Below are positions 55,179 through 64,000 of a DNA stretch of 64,000 nucleotides, piece after piece. Positions within the stretch are counted from its first letter, which is position 1. Every line of letters starts with the position of its first letter. The stretch is taken from NCBI GenBank assembly GCA_958510825.1, contig OY294051.1, positions 26,399,265-26,463,264 on the forward strand. Direction: 5' to 3'. The notes beneath the pieces are model-generated. The model saw only the letters and a program-made list of their open reading frames with translations. It did not search any database and had not been told where the DNA came from. Origin of the DNA: Brachypterus glaber. Lineage: Eukaryota > Arthropoda > Insecta > Coleoptera > Kateretidae. Made by a program: the position numbers and the translations under genes.

Positions 55179-57308
55179 TGTAACGATATAAATCGTCACT
55201 TTGTAATATAGCAAGGGTTAATTAAACTATTCGTTTACTTACGTTATAATTTATGTTTATTTTGTATATAAATAGTTACGTACGTACAGAACTATTTTGT
55301 ATCTGGGACTATTTTGTAGCAGGAACTGAATTCTAACCATATAAGTCTCTATTCCATAGTTCTACCTGAAAATAACATAAAGAAAACATAATCAGAATAT
55401 GATTTTTAATAATAAAGAATCATATGACTTATTTCTCTATAATACATTTGTCTATGGACTTACCTGGTTTTTATATGTTTCAGAGTCTATTGAGGGTTGA
55501 ATTTCACTGGCTTTCACCTGTAGCTTGTCTCTCCTGGAAAGTGGTGTATGCTTATTCCTTCGGGATAATCCAGAATTTGTTGAAAATAGTTTGCTGGAAC
55601 TGCTCACTTAGATTCAGTATTTTGTTTATACTTAGTTCACAGGGCACTTAGTATTCTGTTCGTATTTTTATTAGTTTTGCTGATAAACAATAAGTATTGT
55701 TTATATTTGTTTCTTAGAGTAATATTTTGAGGTTAGATATCACTAATACGGATTTATTAGGAAATATTCTTTTTAGTTATTATTTTTGGTGTAGTTTTCG
55801 TTACCTTTATTAGGAATCCTATACGGTAAAACTGTAGTTGATAATGACTTACATAGATGTCGCTAATAGTTCAGAAATAGGATTTTATTTACCTGAAGGG
55901 TTCATACTAGTGAATAAGGTCGATTTTCGCTCTTCTTGAAGCAACTCTGTACAATGGTGGTGTCATTTTGACGAGTGTTTATTTTCTGTAATCATCGAAG
56001 TAATCCTTCATGTATTTTTATTTAAAGTTAGTGAAAATGAATATTTAAACAATGCGGAAGATATTGTAACTGTTATTTTCTACAATTACGCATTTATAAC
56101 GTTTCGATGGACATCGAAGACTTAGTATGACACGTAAGTTAAGTTTTTCTGTTTCTTAGAATATTTCTGAGATATAATTATTGTTTTAGCACCATTATTA
56201 CTACATTACTAGACCATTAATTATTACTACATTACTAGACCATTAATTAATTACTATTTCTATACCATTACTCACCATTTCTATACCATTAATATGGAAT
56301 TACATTAATTTAAGTTGAAGTTTATTTTGGTATATTTGATATACAAGTTCTCCGCATGGAGTGATGTTCTGTTGGAACATGGTTCTGTAATTTTCGGCAT
56401 AGATAAATTCTATATGACCGTCTAGCAGACAATTTTACATTGGACATAATTTTCAAAAGTATATTTTATCCCGGACAACATTTTCAATCGTACATTTTAT
56501 CCTGGAAGATGATTTTTCCAAAGTAGATGGGACAGCCTATATTTTTTTCTTTCATTTGAGAAATGAATTCATCAGCATAGGGGAGACTTGTACAGATGGA
56601 GACGATGGAATTCATACCTCATGGATTTTGCAGAAACCAGCTAAGTACTCTTTCTGAAAACTTTTGAAAGCAATATTTCATATTTTTAAATTCTTTTATT
56701 TCAATATTCTTATAACTGTAAACTTTATCAGATCTGATATAGTATTGTTTAATACTATATGCCCTTCTGGCTTTTGTTCATTTTTAGGTACTTATTTTTT
56801 TTAAAACATTTAATCTCATTTATTAATTATTAAATATCATACTTTTGATTAAATGATTTCTAATTTAAGCATGACTTTTATACACTGCAAGAAATGATTG
56901 CTGTTTACATACATTTCTTGGTGCTTGCTGAACTTCATGTTTTCTTTATACATTTAAGTCGAATGATTTCTGAATTTAGTAATTTTTTATTAAGATTTCT
57001 TTAATTATATCTTAATATAATTACACATATTTTTTATACATATTAATACATTACTTGATGTGCTTTCATTAAGTTTATTTATAATAAATTTCTCAAATGA
57101 ATTATCTTATTTTATTTAAGGGTTATATTTTCTCAAACTGAAAAGCTTAAGTATTTACACTAGGTTGTTACTTACCTAAAGGAGTAAAATCTAAAGTAAC
57201 TGGCGCCCCTAACAACATTAATCAATTCTTTCTATTTTTCCCTTGCCCATACCCATTGCTCCGCTGTCAAAACTAGCCGTTGGCAGTGAACGTATTAATT
57301 ACGGTACA
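55179..57308 (+). repeat. 3' LTR
   Basis: 2130 bp, identical to the 5' LTR except for about three substitutions that I could see (G/A in GGGTTG(G/A)ATTTC, T/A in a T run near 56808, and G/T in GTAAAA(G/T)CTAAAG). Confidence 0.93.
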
Positions 57309-57329
57309 ATAGGTTACTGTGGTATTATA

Positions 57330-58351
57330 TTTTTTTTCTATTTTGCGACTCTTATAAGCTCATAATCACACGCATTTTGCGTGTTCTTATAGGCCCATAA
57401 GAGGTCTGTACTTTTTGTTCTTTTGGGTTGGCAACAGACCTGGCCTATCACTTGACGTTTTCCTTGCAAATGTCAATGTCGCTTTAAAGTTGAATTTTCT
57501 ACAAAATTTTGTGTTTAGGTTATTTTTACCATGTTAAAATTGTGGCTTGATTAATTGCAGTAAAAAAGAGAAGAGATGACTATAAAATATATCAAAATAT
57601 CATTTGTTCTTAGAATTTTAAACATGGTGTTACAGTTTAATGCCAATCCAAAACAAAAATCCCTAAATCAGTCATCAATTTAAATGTAAGTTTTTTTAAA
57701 TTTTAGAGCAAAATAGAAAAAATTGTATAAAACACTCGTTTAGAAAACGAGCCGCTTGAGGCGAGTTTTCTAAAGTACTAGTGCGCTAAAATAGTATATT
57801 AAAGTACTAGTTTCATAACATACGTTTTTAGCGCACGAGTTCAAGTTTAGAAAATGAGCCGCTTGCGGCGAGTTTTCTAAAGTACTAGTGCGCTAAAAAC
57901 GTCTTATGAAACGAGTGCTTTATAGAATTTTTTCTAATTTGCTCTAAAATTTAAAAAAACTTACATTTAAATTGATGACTGATTTAGGGATTTTTGTTTT
58001 GAATTGGCATTATAGTTTACACCATGTTTAAAATTCTAAGAACAAATGATATTTTGATATATTTTATAGTCATCTCTTCTCTTTTTTACTGCAATTAACC
58101 AAGCCACAATTTTAACATGGTAAAAATAACCTAAATACAAAATTTTGTAGAAAATTCAACTTTAAAGCGACATTGACATTTGCACGGCAAACGTCAAGCG
58201 ATAGGCCAGGTCTGTTGCCAACCCAAACGAACAAAAAGTACAGACCTCTTATGGGCCTATAAGAACACGCAAAATGCGTGTCATTATGAGCTTATAAGAG
58301 TCGCAAAATAGAAAAACGTATGTTATGAAACTAATACTTCAATATACTATT
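57330..58351. mobile_element. 1-kb palindrome, 400-bp arms, composite centre
   Basis: Arms about 57340-57745 and 57905-58312 are inverted (TATTTTGCGACTCTTATAAG / CTTATAAGAGTCGCAAAATA; GCGTGTTCTTATAGGCCCAT; ATGACTATAAAATATATC). The centre has a direct repeat, GAGCCGCTTG(A/C)GGCGAGTTT, CTAAAGTACTAGTGCG at 57739-57792 and 57845-57898. The piece 57789-57836 is inverted again at 58312-58351 outside the right arm. No frame of coding character. Confidence 0.8.
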
Positions 58352-59744
58352 AAATACAATTTTCATATAATGACATTAAATGTCAATTTTGATACTCGCC
58401 AAGAATAAGATTTATTTAATAAGATTTAAATATTGAAATTTGTCAATGGTGTAAACTATTATTTATATCCTCTGCAAAACTGGAGTGATTTGGGCAAAAC
58501 ATAGATTTTCCCAGAAAGGCGTGGCATTTTGTGGAATATTACTTTTAATTGCATTTTTCTCGTCTAGATGATTATATCAATGACCTTTTTTATGTATTTT
58601 TATGTATAGGATCATATCCAAATTAAAAAACAGCGTAAAAGTTACGCTGAATAAAGAATTGGGCAAAAAAGTGCTTGGGCCTTCCCGTTTGGCCCTCCCC
58701 TGGATAAAATTACGACATGAAAATGTCAAATATTAATAGGCCTTTTTTATATAAAAACACATGCATAAACTCATTTCTGTATCTCAAAGGGTTCCCGAGA
58801 TATTAAACGAAAATCTAATTTGCGGGCCTGCCACTGAAGGACCGTAGCTCCCTTACGAAGCATTTTTGGACTTAAGTTTATATGAACTTTTTGTCATGTC
58901 TTTTGGTAGGAATTCCCCTCCCAAAGTTATGAAACCCTAACTTAACCCTTGCATATTAGGGTGCATTGGAAACTTTAAATTAAAAAAAAAATCGCTTAAA
59001 TGACCTAAAGTAGTGAAACCCCTTAGGAACTCGACTATAGTGAACCTAAATTAATGACTGACGTTTACTCTCTTGCCTAAATTTTCTGTCGCACAGTGTT
59101 GTTAACATATTGATGCCAGACCTCTGTAAAAATAGGTAGTAGAAGTTTCGGCGCCTGGGCTTGATGTAATTTTATTTCTATTAAAGCCAGAATATAAAAT
59201 GTATGATTTATTATTTTTATCTATATATAACAGAAAATAACATAATGATCACAAAATGATCGAATCAAAAACGACTTTATATACATTATATTTTTTTATT
59301 ACCTATGAATGTCATATTTGATATAATCAATGCGGTTTTTATATTCCTCACAGATTATAGCTAGAAGAATATTTCCAAAATGGCCAAATATTATTCAAGA
59401 TAAAAAAAAATTACATAAAACGTCTATCCATTTGTGAAACATTTCCTTGTTTGGTACACGATAACTCAAGAACGTAATGTCGATCAGATTTTGAAAAATA
59501 AATCTTAAAAAAAGGTATAGGAGAAACTTAAAAAAATATGAGAAGGAAATGTCGGATTTTTATTAATGGAATCAATGCCAGTTTTGAGAAAAATTCGTTT
59601 CAAAAACAAAAACCACAAAGTTATAGGGGCGCACCGACAAAAAAAATAAGGAAATGTCTCATGATTTATTCATTATATTTTAATCTTTTAGAAAAATTAT
59701 GATACGAATTAAAAGATTAATAAACTAAGATACTAATCACGGCG
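58352..59744. other. intronic DNA with one element fragment
   Basis: 58600-58960 is a diverged copy of the ACAGGGTGATCA family (GGGCAAAAAAGTG, CCTCCCCTGGATAAA, GGACCGTAGCTCCCTTACG, TATGAACTTTTTGTCAT). The rest shows no supported feature. Confidence 0.5.
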
Positions 59745-60615
59745 CAAGCGCTAGAATAGTATTATACGGTAGTTTCGAATTTAACAAAATCGCCAAAAAA
59801 CTTACTAGACACAAAAATCTTGGGTACAAATGTGTTTTATGGAAAAACAATCAATTTTTTGAAATTTTGAACTTTAGAAAATGTCCGTCTGTTTGTTCGT
59901 CTGTCCTCCTGATGTCACGATTTTTGTGCACATGATAACTCAATATCGAATTATTCGATCGACTCGAATTTTCTGGAAAAATCTATGAGTGGAAGATCCC
60001 TATAGTTTTTAAAAATAATGCCCCCAAAAACAAAAAAGTTGTTGGAGGTTAAACTTTTTGGACGTTTGGAGTAATTTTCAAAAAAATTTGTTGAGAAGTT
60101 TTTTTTTATATATTTTCGTTTTTTAAAAAAAGATTTCATTTTAAAAAAGAAATGTAGATTTTTTTTAATTTTTTTTTTTTTTTAAATTGTAATATTTTTT
60201 TAAGAATTTGGGAAAATGCATATAACATTAATAGTATAGTATATAATGGAATGCGTAGAAAAACGAAAAAGTTTTGAAAAAAAAATAAAAAAATCAGTGT
60301 TTTTTAATTTTGGTTTTCCGAAAAACGAAAAATATTTGATTTTTTTAATAAATTTTATTTTTTTAAAAAAGTTTTTATTTTTAGGGGATTACTTTCAAAA
60401 ACAAAAGGGGTCTTTCCCTCAAAGAACTTGAATTTTCTGAAAATTCGTTCTTGAGTTATTGTGTCCACAAAAAACGTGACATCGGACAGACGGACAAAAA
60501 AAAAGTTTCTTATTTTTTCACGAAACACATTTGTATCCAAGAATTTTTTGTCTATAACGTTTTTTGGCGATTTTGGAAAATTCGGAACTACCGTTTAATA
60601 CTATTCTAGTGCACA
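59745..60615. mobile_element. 870-bp foldback element
   Basis: Left end GCGCTAGAATAGTATTATAC, GGTAGTTTCGAATTT and TTTGGCGATTTT-complement; right end AACTACCGTTTAATACTATT, CTAG. The arms pair for about 95 bp and again, more weakly, through TGTCCGTCTG / CAGACGGACA and CTCAAT / ATTGAG phrases. 44580-44645 is a fragment of the same end. The interior is rich in A and T runs. No protein frame. Confidence 0.7.
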
Positions 60616-60692
60616 CGCTGTAAATAGTATAAAAATTAGGATTTGAAAAAAAAATCGCACTAAATATTAATTCCAAACCATACACCATGTTA

Positions 60693-60930
60693 GGGAACGT
60701 TCAAGTATTACGTAACGCAAATTGTACCAAAAATTCATACACTTCATACACCGGTTCCCACGTTATTAAAGGCTATAGAGATTTTATATTTTGGCTACAC
60801 TTCTAACACACCCCTTATTTAGGGGGTAGCCAAAATATGAAATCTTTACAGTCTTTAATAACGCGGGAATCGGGGTATGAAGAGTGTGAATTTTGGTACA
60901 ATTTGCGTTACGTAATACTCGAACGTTCCC
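60693..60930. mobile_element. 238-bp GGGAACGTTC hairpin, TTA target
   Basis: GGGAACGTTCAAGTATTACG and CGTAATACTCGAACGTTCCC are the ends; TTA stands on both sides, which fits a 3-bp duplication. The arms pair almost along their full length (TTTGGTACAATTTGC, GTATGAAGTGT-like, AAAGATTTCATATTTTGGCT). The most complete member of the family in this window. Confidence 0.85.
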
Positions 60931-61050
60931 TTATTTGCTATTTTTTATTATTTTTTTAATTATTTTTAAATCCAAAATTTGCTGTTAATATTGCTAGAAA
61001 AATTGGAAATATATTATATTATATGTATATACAGCGTGTAAATTAAAAAG

Positions 61051-61449
61051 CACTCTGTAGTGTAACTGAAACTTATTTATTAAGACTTAATACATAATTA
61101 TTATATACATATGTAGAATGCATAGAAAAAACGGATTCCTTGAACCAAGGACACGTGTCTTTGTATATGTTCAAAGCCATATTCTCTTGTTTCAAGGCTG
61201 GCATTTTCTTGAACCAAAGTCAATGTCCTTGAATGAAGAGCACGGGTTTTGGAATAAAAATCCGCGCTCTTTATTCAAGGACATTGACTTTGGTTTAAGA
61301 AAATGCCAGCCTTAAAACAAGAGAATATGGCTTTGAACATATCCAAAGACACGTGTCCTTGGTTCAAGGAACCTGTTTTTTCTATGTGTATATAAACAAA
61401 AATCATTTATTAAATCTTAAGAAATAAGTTTCAATTACCCTACAGAGTG
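61051..61449. mobile_element. 400-bp near-perfect hairpin before exon 3
   Basis: CACTCTGTAG(T)GTAACTGAAAC and GTTTCAATTACCCTACAGAGTG are the ends. The central 250 bp pair nearly perfectly around 61240 (CTTGAACCAAGGACACGTGT, CAAAGCCATATTCTCTTGTT, AAGGCTGGCATTTTCTT, CAAAGTCAATGTCCTTGAAT). It lies 295 bp before a receptor exon. Short frame 61118-61315 reads through the arm and is not a gene. Confidence 0.85.
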
Positions 61450-61744
61450 ATATTTAGTTTAAGCGCTGTGACGTCAGAGTCGCATTCTCACATTGACACG
61501 AGTATATATTATGCTCAGGATGAAATATAAGGAAAGGAGAATGCATGAAAATAAAGGGAAAACGGCGGAGAGTTTGAGGACAGAAATTATTTGTTAATCT
61601 TAACAAATATTTGGGCAATACATCAAAATTAATGGAGAGTCCCTAGCGCTTATGCTATAGCATAAGCCAAAAGCTTATTTCGGACTCTCAGTGACTCTGT
61701 AATATGTCACTAAATAAATAAATAAATTAGTATAATTTTTCCAG
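61450..61744. other. intron end with acceptor
   Basis: Ends in a T-rich tract and CCAG at 61741-61744. A GCTTATGCTATAGCATAAGC palindrome sits at about 61649-61668. Nothing else is supported. Confidence 0.55.
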
Positions 61745-61838
61745 GTAGTAGTGACTTACGCATCGACGTACGTCCTTGTTGCATTAAGCATAGACCGATA
61801 CGATGCAATTCGGCATCCCATGAAGTTTTCTGGGAGTT
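61745..61838 (+). CDS. CCAPR: CCAP receptor exon: TM3 and DRY motif
   Basis: Reads [20 protein letters not shown] (TM3 with the DRY motif that couples to G protein) and [11 protein letters not shown] (second intracellular loop). It follows FLQ of the previous exon in frame. 94 bp, leaving one base (T) of a split Trp codon. Donor GTAAGT starts at 61839. Among insect receptors the segment is closest to the CCAP receptor family ([18 protein letters not shown] is a family signature shared with NPSR). Confidence 0.94.
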
Positions 61839-61899
61839 GTAAGTATTTGAATTTTTTTCTGTGTACCAATTGTGGCAAAAATAATTGAGTTTTTTCTAG

Positions 61900-61995
61900 G
61901 GAGACGTGCCAAATGTCTGATCATAACGGCCTGGCTTTGCAGTGTGCTTAATTCGACGCCGATTTTACTTTTTTATGAAGAGAAAGAAATTGATA
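61900..61995 (+). CDS. CCAPR: CCAP receptor exon: TM4
   Basis: Completes the Trp codon and reads WRRAKCLIITAWLCSVLNST, then PILLFYEEKEID: the basic end of loop 2, TM4 with its conserved Trp and Pro, and the start of the second extracellular loop that contacts the peptide. The acceptor is TTTTTTCTAG, the intron before it only 61 bp. Donor GTAAGT starts at 61996, so the protein continues in an exon beyond the window. No stop or frameshift. Confidence 0.93.
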
Positions 61996-62017
61996 GTAAG
62001 TAAATAAATAATTTTTT

Positions 62018-62098
62018 CTACGAGCGTGCGGAAAGATATCTCTTTCCACACGTATATGCGTGTGGAAAAAAGGTCTTTTCCGCACGCATAATTATTTC
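62018..62098. repeat. GCGTGCGGAAAGA palindrome
   Basis: GCGTGCGGAAAGA...TCTTTCCACACG and CGTGTGGAAAAAAGGTCTTT, TCCGCACGC make an 80-bp imperfect double palindrome, starting 23 bp after the exon 4 donor. It may be the end of the element that carries the short frame at 62242. Confidence 0.7.
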
Positions 62099-62241
62099 AT
62101 AAAAACAAGTAGCTTGATTATACAAACGTGTAACATTATTAGTTGTTTCCATGGCGACCGATCAACATTATAGTGTCTTAAGTTAATTTTTTCGTGTCAG
62201 TTGTGTTATCAATTTTAATTGTAAAGTTTTTATAAAAGAAA

Positions 62242-62409
62242 ATGATAAACCTTAAAGAAGAAGATGAAATCTTAGCTGAAGGAATAATAGAACTGGCAAA
62301 TGCAAATGAAAACTGTAACAAAGGACCCCGCACCAAATACCTAGGAAATTGGTTGTCGACAGAATCTTTTCAAAATCTAGGAACAGAATCTTTAGGTCAT
62401 TCTGAATAA
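62242..62409 (+). CDS. 55-residue open frame of unknown role
   Basis: MINLKEEDEILAEGIIELAN, then a Cys/Asn stretch and GPRTKYLGNWLSTESFQNLG, ending GHSE and TAA. Upstream lies an AT-rich stretch with a promoter-like look. From residue about 28 onward the sequence recurs in a diverged second copy at 62540-62630 and, inverted, at 63770-63860, so this half belongs to a repeated element. I do not recognise the family; it could be the start of a transposon protein whose rest was deleted. Its position in the receptor intron argues against a host gene. Confidence 0.3.
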   Translation: MINLKEEDEILAEGIIELANANENCNKGPRTKYLGNWLSTESFQNLGTESLGHSE

Positions 62410-62720
62410 AAGTTGTCATGTACATAAAATCGCTAAGTGCCTTTATTTAAAAAATACAGCAGGTGGTAGCTCCAAAAATCGAAATTTTAAAATCGCGATC
62501 AAGAATTTCTTAATTCTATTTTAGTTGAACATTAGTGATAAAGGACCCCGCACCAAATACCTAGAAAATTTTTTGTCGACAGAATTTTTCCAAAATCTAG
62601 GAATGGAATCTTTAGGTCATTCTGAATAAAAGTTGTCATGTACATAAAATCACTAAGTGCCTTTTTTAAAAAATACAGCAGGTGGTAGCTCCGAAAATCT
62701 AAATTTTAAAATCGCGATTT
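62319..62720 (+). repeat. direct repeat of about 190 bp, two copies
   Basis: 62319-62496 and 62541-62697 share AAAGGACCCCGCACCAAATA, TCTTTAGGTCATTCTGAATA, AAGTTGTCATGTACATAAAA, and ACAGCAGGTGGTAGCTCC, at about 90% identity. The second copy is the outer part of the palindrome below. Confidence 0.85.
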
Positions 62721-63902
62721 TACGTATTTTTTACCAAAATGAACGTATGTATTGGTTTATATGAAGTAGATATATATGTAAAATGCTGTTTAAATATGTA
62801 TACTTATGTATTAATTACACCGGCCTTAGTACTACTAAGAGTGTCTTGAAATCTTCGCCAAATAAGTCAAAATCTTTGACCACGTTTTTTCATCTTTATC
62901 GACGTTTTAAACCGTCCTGAGCCGAAACCAGTAAAAAAAAATTTCGTGCGTCTGTCTGTCTCTGTGTCTGTGTCTGTCTGTCTGTCTGTAAACTCGATAA
63001 CTCCATTTCTAAAAAAGATATCGACAAGTGGTTTTTTGCATATCGTTTCTTATCGAATTTCGAAGATCTGATTAGATTTTGGGGGTAAACAATTGGGGGT
63101 AAAGGGGTAAGAATGGGGTATTATAACTAGATTAAGTTATGCTTTAAACGCCAATATCTCGAAAACAATGTGTTTTAGGAAAAAATTGTTTCTAACATTT
63201 TTTGAGCAGTTTTAAAATATCTTTTATGTACATGCTTAATTAATAACATACCATAATAATTAACTTAAATATAACCATAAAAACGCTAAAAATAGGAGTT
63301 TTACCCCATTCTTACCCCTTAACCCCCAATTGTTTACCCCCAAAATCTAATCAGATCTTCGAAATTTGATAAGAAACGATATGCAAAAAACCGCTTGTCG
63401 ATATCTTTTTTAGAAATTGAGTTATTGAGTTTACAGACAGACAGAGACAGACAGACAGACGGACAAAAAATTTTTTTTTACTGGCTTTGCTCAGGACGGT
63501 CTAAAATGTCGAGAAAGATAAAAAAAGGTGGTTAAAGATTTTGACTTATTTGGCGAAGATTTCAAGACACTCTTAGTAGTACTAAGTGCCGGTGTAATTA
63601 GGTATACTTATGTATTATATATTATATATCTACTTCATATAAACCAATACATAAGTTCATTTCGGTAAAAAATACGTAAAATCGCGATTTTAAAATTTAG
63701 ATTTTCGGAGCTACCACCTGCTGTATTTTTTAAAAAAGGCACTTAGTGATTTTATGTACATGACAACTTTTATTCAGAATGACCTAAAGATTCCATTCCT
63801 AGATTTTGGAAAAATTCTGTCGACAAAAAATTTTCTAGGTATTTGGTGCGGGGTCCTTTATCACTAATGTTCAACTAAAATAGAATTAAGAAATTCTTGA
63901 TC
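62497..63902. mobile_element. 1.4-kb palindrome, 600-bp arms
   Basis: Left arm 62497 to about 63120, right arm about 63302 to 63902, spacer about 180 bp. The arms start GATCAAGAATTTCTTAATTC and end with its complement. Matching is almost perfect at the outside (AAAGGACCCCGCACCAAATA and inverted), with small indels near 62770-62830 and 63600-63650. It includes CTGTCTGT / ACAGACAG runs and a GGGGGTAAACAATTGGGGGT block. No frame. It lies in the intron after TM4, on the + transcribed strand, so the pre-mRNA would fold into a long hairpin. Confidence 0.88.
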
Positions 63903-64000
63903 CTTACTCATAATGGAGTTGATTTAAATAAACCATAGAAAAAATGTTATCTCTCCAAAATATAAATTTATTGTCTATTAAACAAGCAGTTGCTGCGGAT

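Larger units (their letters stand above)
51351..57308 (+). mobile_element. young LTR retrotransposon with collapsed interior
   Basis: Two LTRs of 2130 bp each bound a 1698-bp interior. ATAG flanks both sides (51347-51350 and 57309-57312), a 4-bp target duplication typical of Ty3/gypsy-like elements. LTRs start TGTAACG and end GGTACA. A primer-site-like TGGCGCCC follows the left LTR after 7 bp; a purine tract GGAGGGGGCA precedes the right LTR. Only the end of the integrase is left of gag-pol, so this copy needs help to move. By eye the LTRs differ at about three positions, so the insertion is very recent. No envelope-like frame was seen. Confidence 0.93.
27021..61995 (+). other. CCAPR: CCAP receptor gene, four internal exons
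   Basis: The four exons below belong to one gene. The protein is read in phase across all joins (phase 0 start, then phases 1, 0 and 1 at the three junctions). Acceptor sites TTTGTTTCAG, TTTTATTTTAG, TTTTTCCAG and TTTTTTCTAG and donors GTAATT, GTAAGT, GTAAGT and GTAAGT are canonical. The first exon(s) are not recognised in the upstream 27 kb, and the part from TM5 onward lies past the window. Introns are 5237, 29247 and 61 bp. The two long ones consist largely of transposon-derived sequence. Confidence 0.9.

Noticed and set aside
51571..55651. Frames of 70-75 residues inside each LTR
   Set aside because: They lie wholly in the LTRs, overlap in two frames and have no recognisable domain.
62940..63470. 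CTGTCTGT runs as a simple microsatellite locus
   Set aside because: They are matching parts of the two palindrome arms and not an independent locus.

Overview
The window is a stretch of AT-rich animal DNA, almost certainly from an insect. The only conserved host gene is the crustacean cardioactive peptide receptor (CCAPR, arthropod relative of the vertebrate neuropeptide S receptor). Nearly everything else is transposon-derived: CR1/Jockey-type LINEs, Penelope-like elements, a Ty3/gypsy-like LTR element, hAT-, piggyBac- and TA-target DNA elements, and many foldback elements. A large-genome insect, perhaps a beetle, fits, but the order cannot be settled from this sequence.

Host gene. Four internal exons lie on the + strand at 27021-27156, 32394-32497, 61745-61838 and 61900-61995. 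They join in phase through consensus splice sites and encode TM1 to TM4, including the DRY motif. The introns are 5.2 kb, 29.2 kb and 61 bp. The first exon(s), TM5-TM7 and the tail are not found, so the gene starts upstream (or in an unrecognised small exon) and continues beyond the right edge.

Layout. 1-1400 holds fragments of repeats seen again near 33 kb. 1405-5910 is a LINE with an intact ORF1 and a frameshifted ORF2. 6130-8125 holds Penelope-like fragments, two of them a head-to-head palindrome. 9.2-22.3 kb is a run of foldback elements, LINE debris and a three-copy tandem repeat. 23374-26923 is a direct duplication whose second copy carries two clean insertions, a hAT foldback and a TA-target element, with the first copy as the empty site. 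Intron 1 (27157-32393) and the long intron (32498-61744) are packed with foldback elements, minisatellites and one very young LTR retrotransposon (51351-57308) with two 2130-bp LTRs and a collapsed interior. The right end (62-64 kb) has a palindrome about 1.4 kb long beside a short ORF.

The most informative signals are nested insertions whose undisturbed sister copies lie in the same window, and the sheer density of long inverted repeats (close to thirty) in and around the introns of one neuropeptide receptor gene. About fifteen of them lie in the two long introns, so the pre-mRNA would contain many long double-stranded hairpins. No RNA genes, CRISPR arrays or prokaryotic features were seen.
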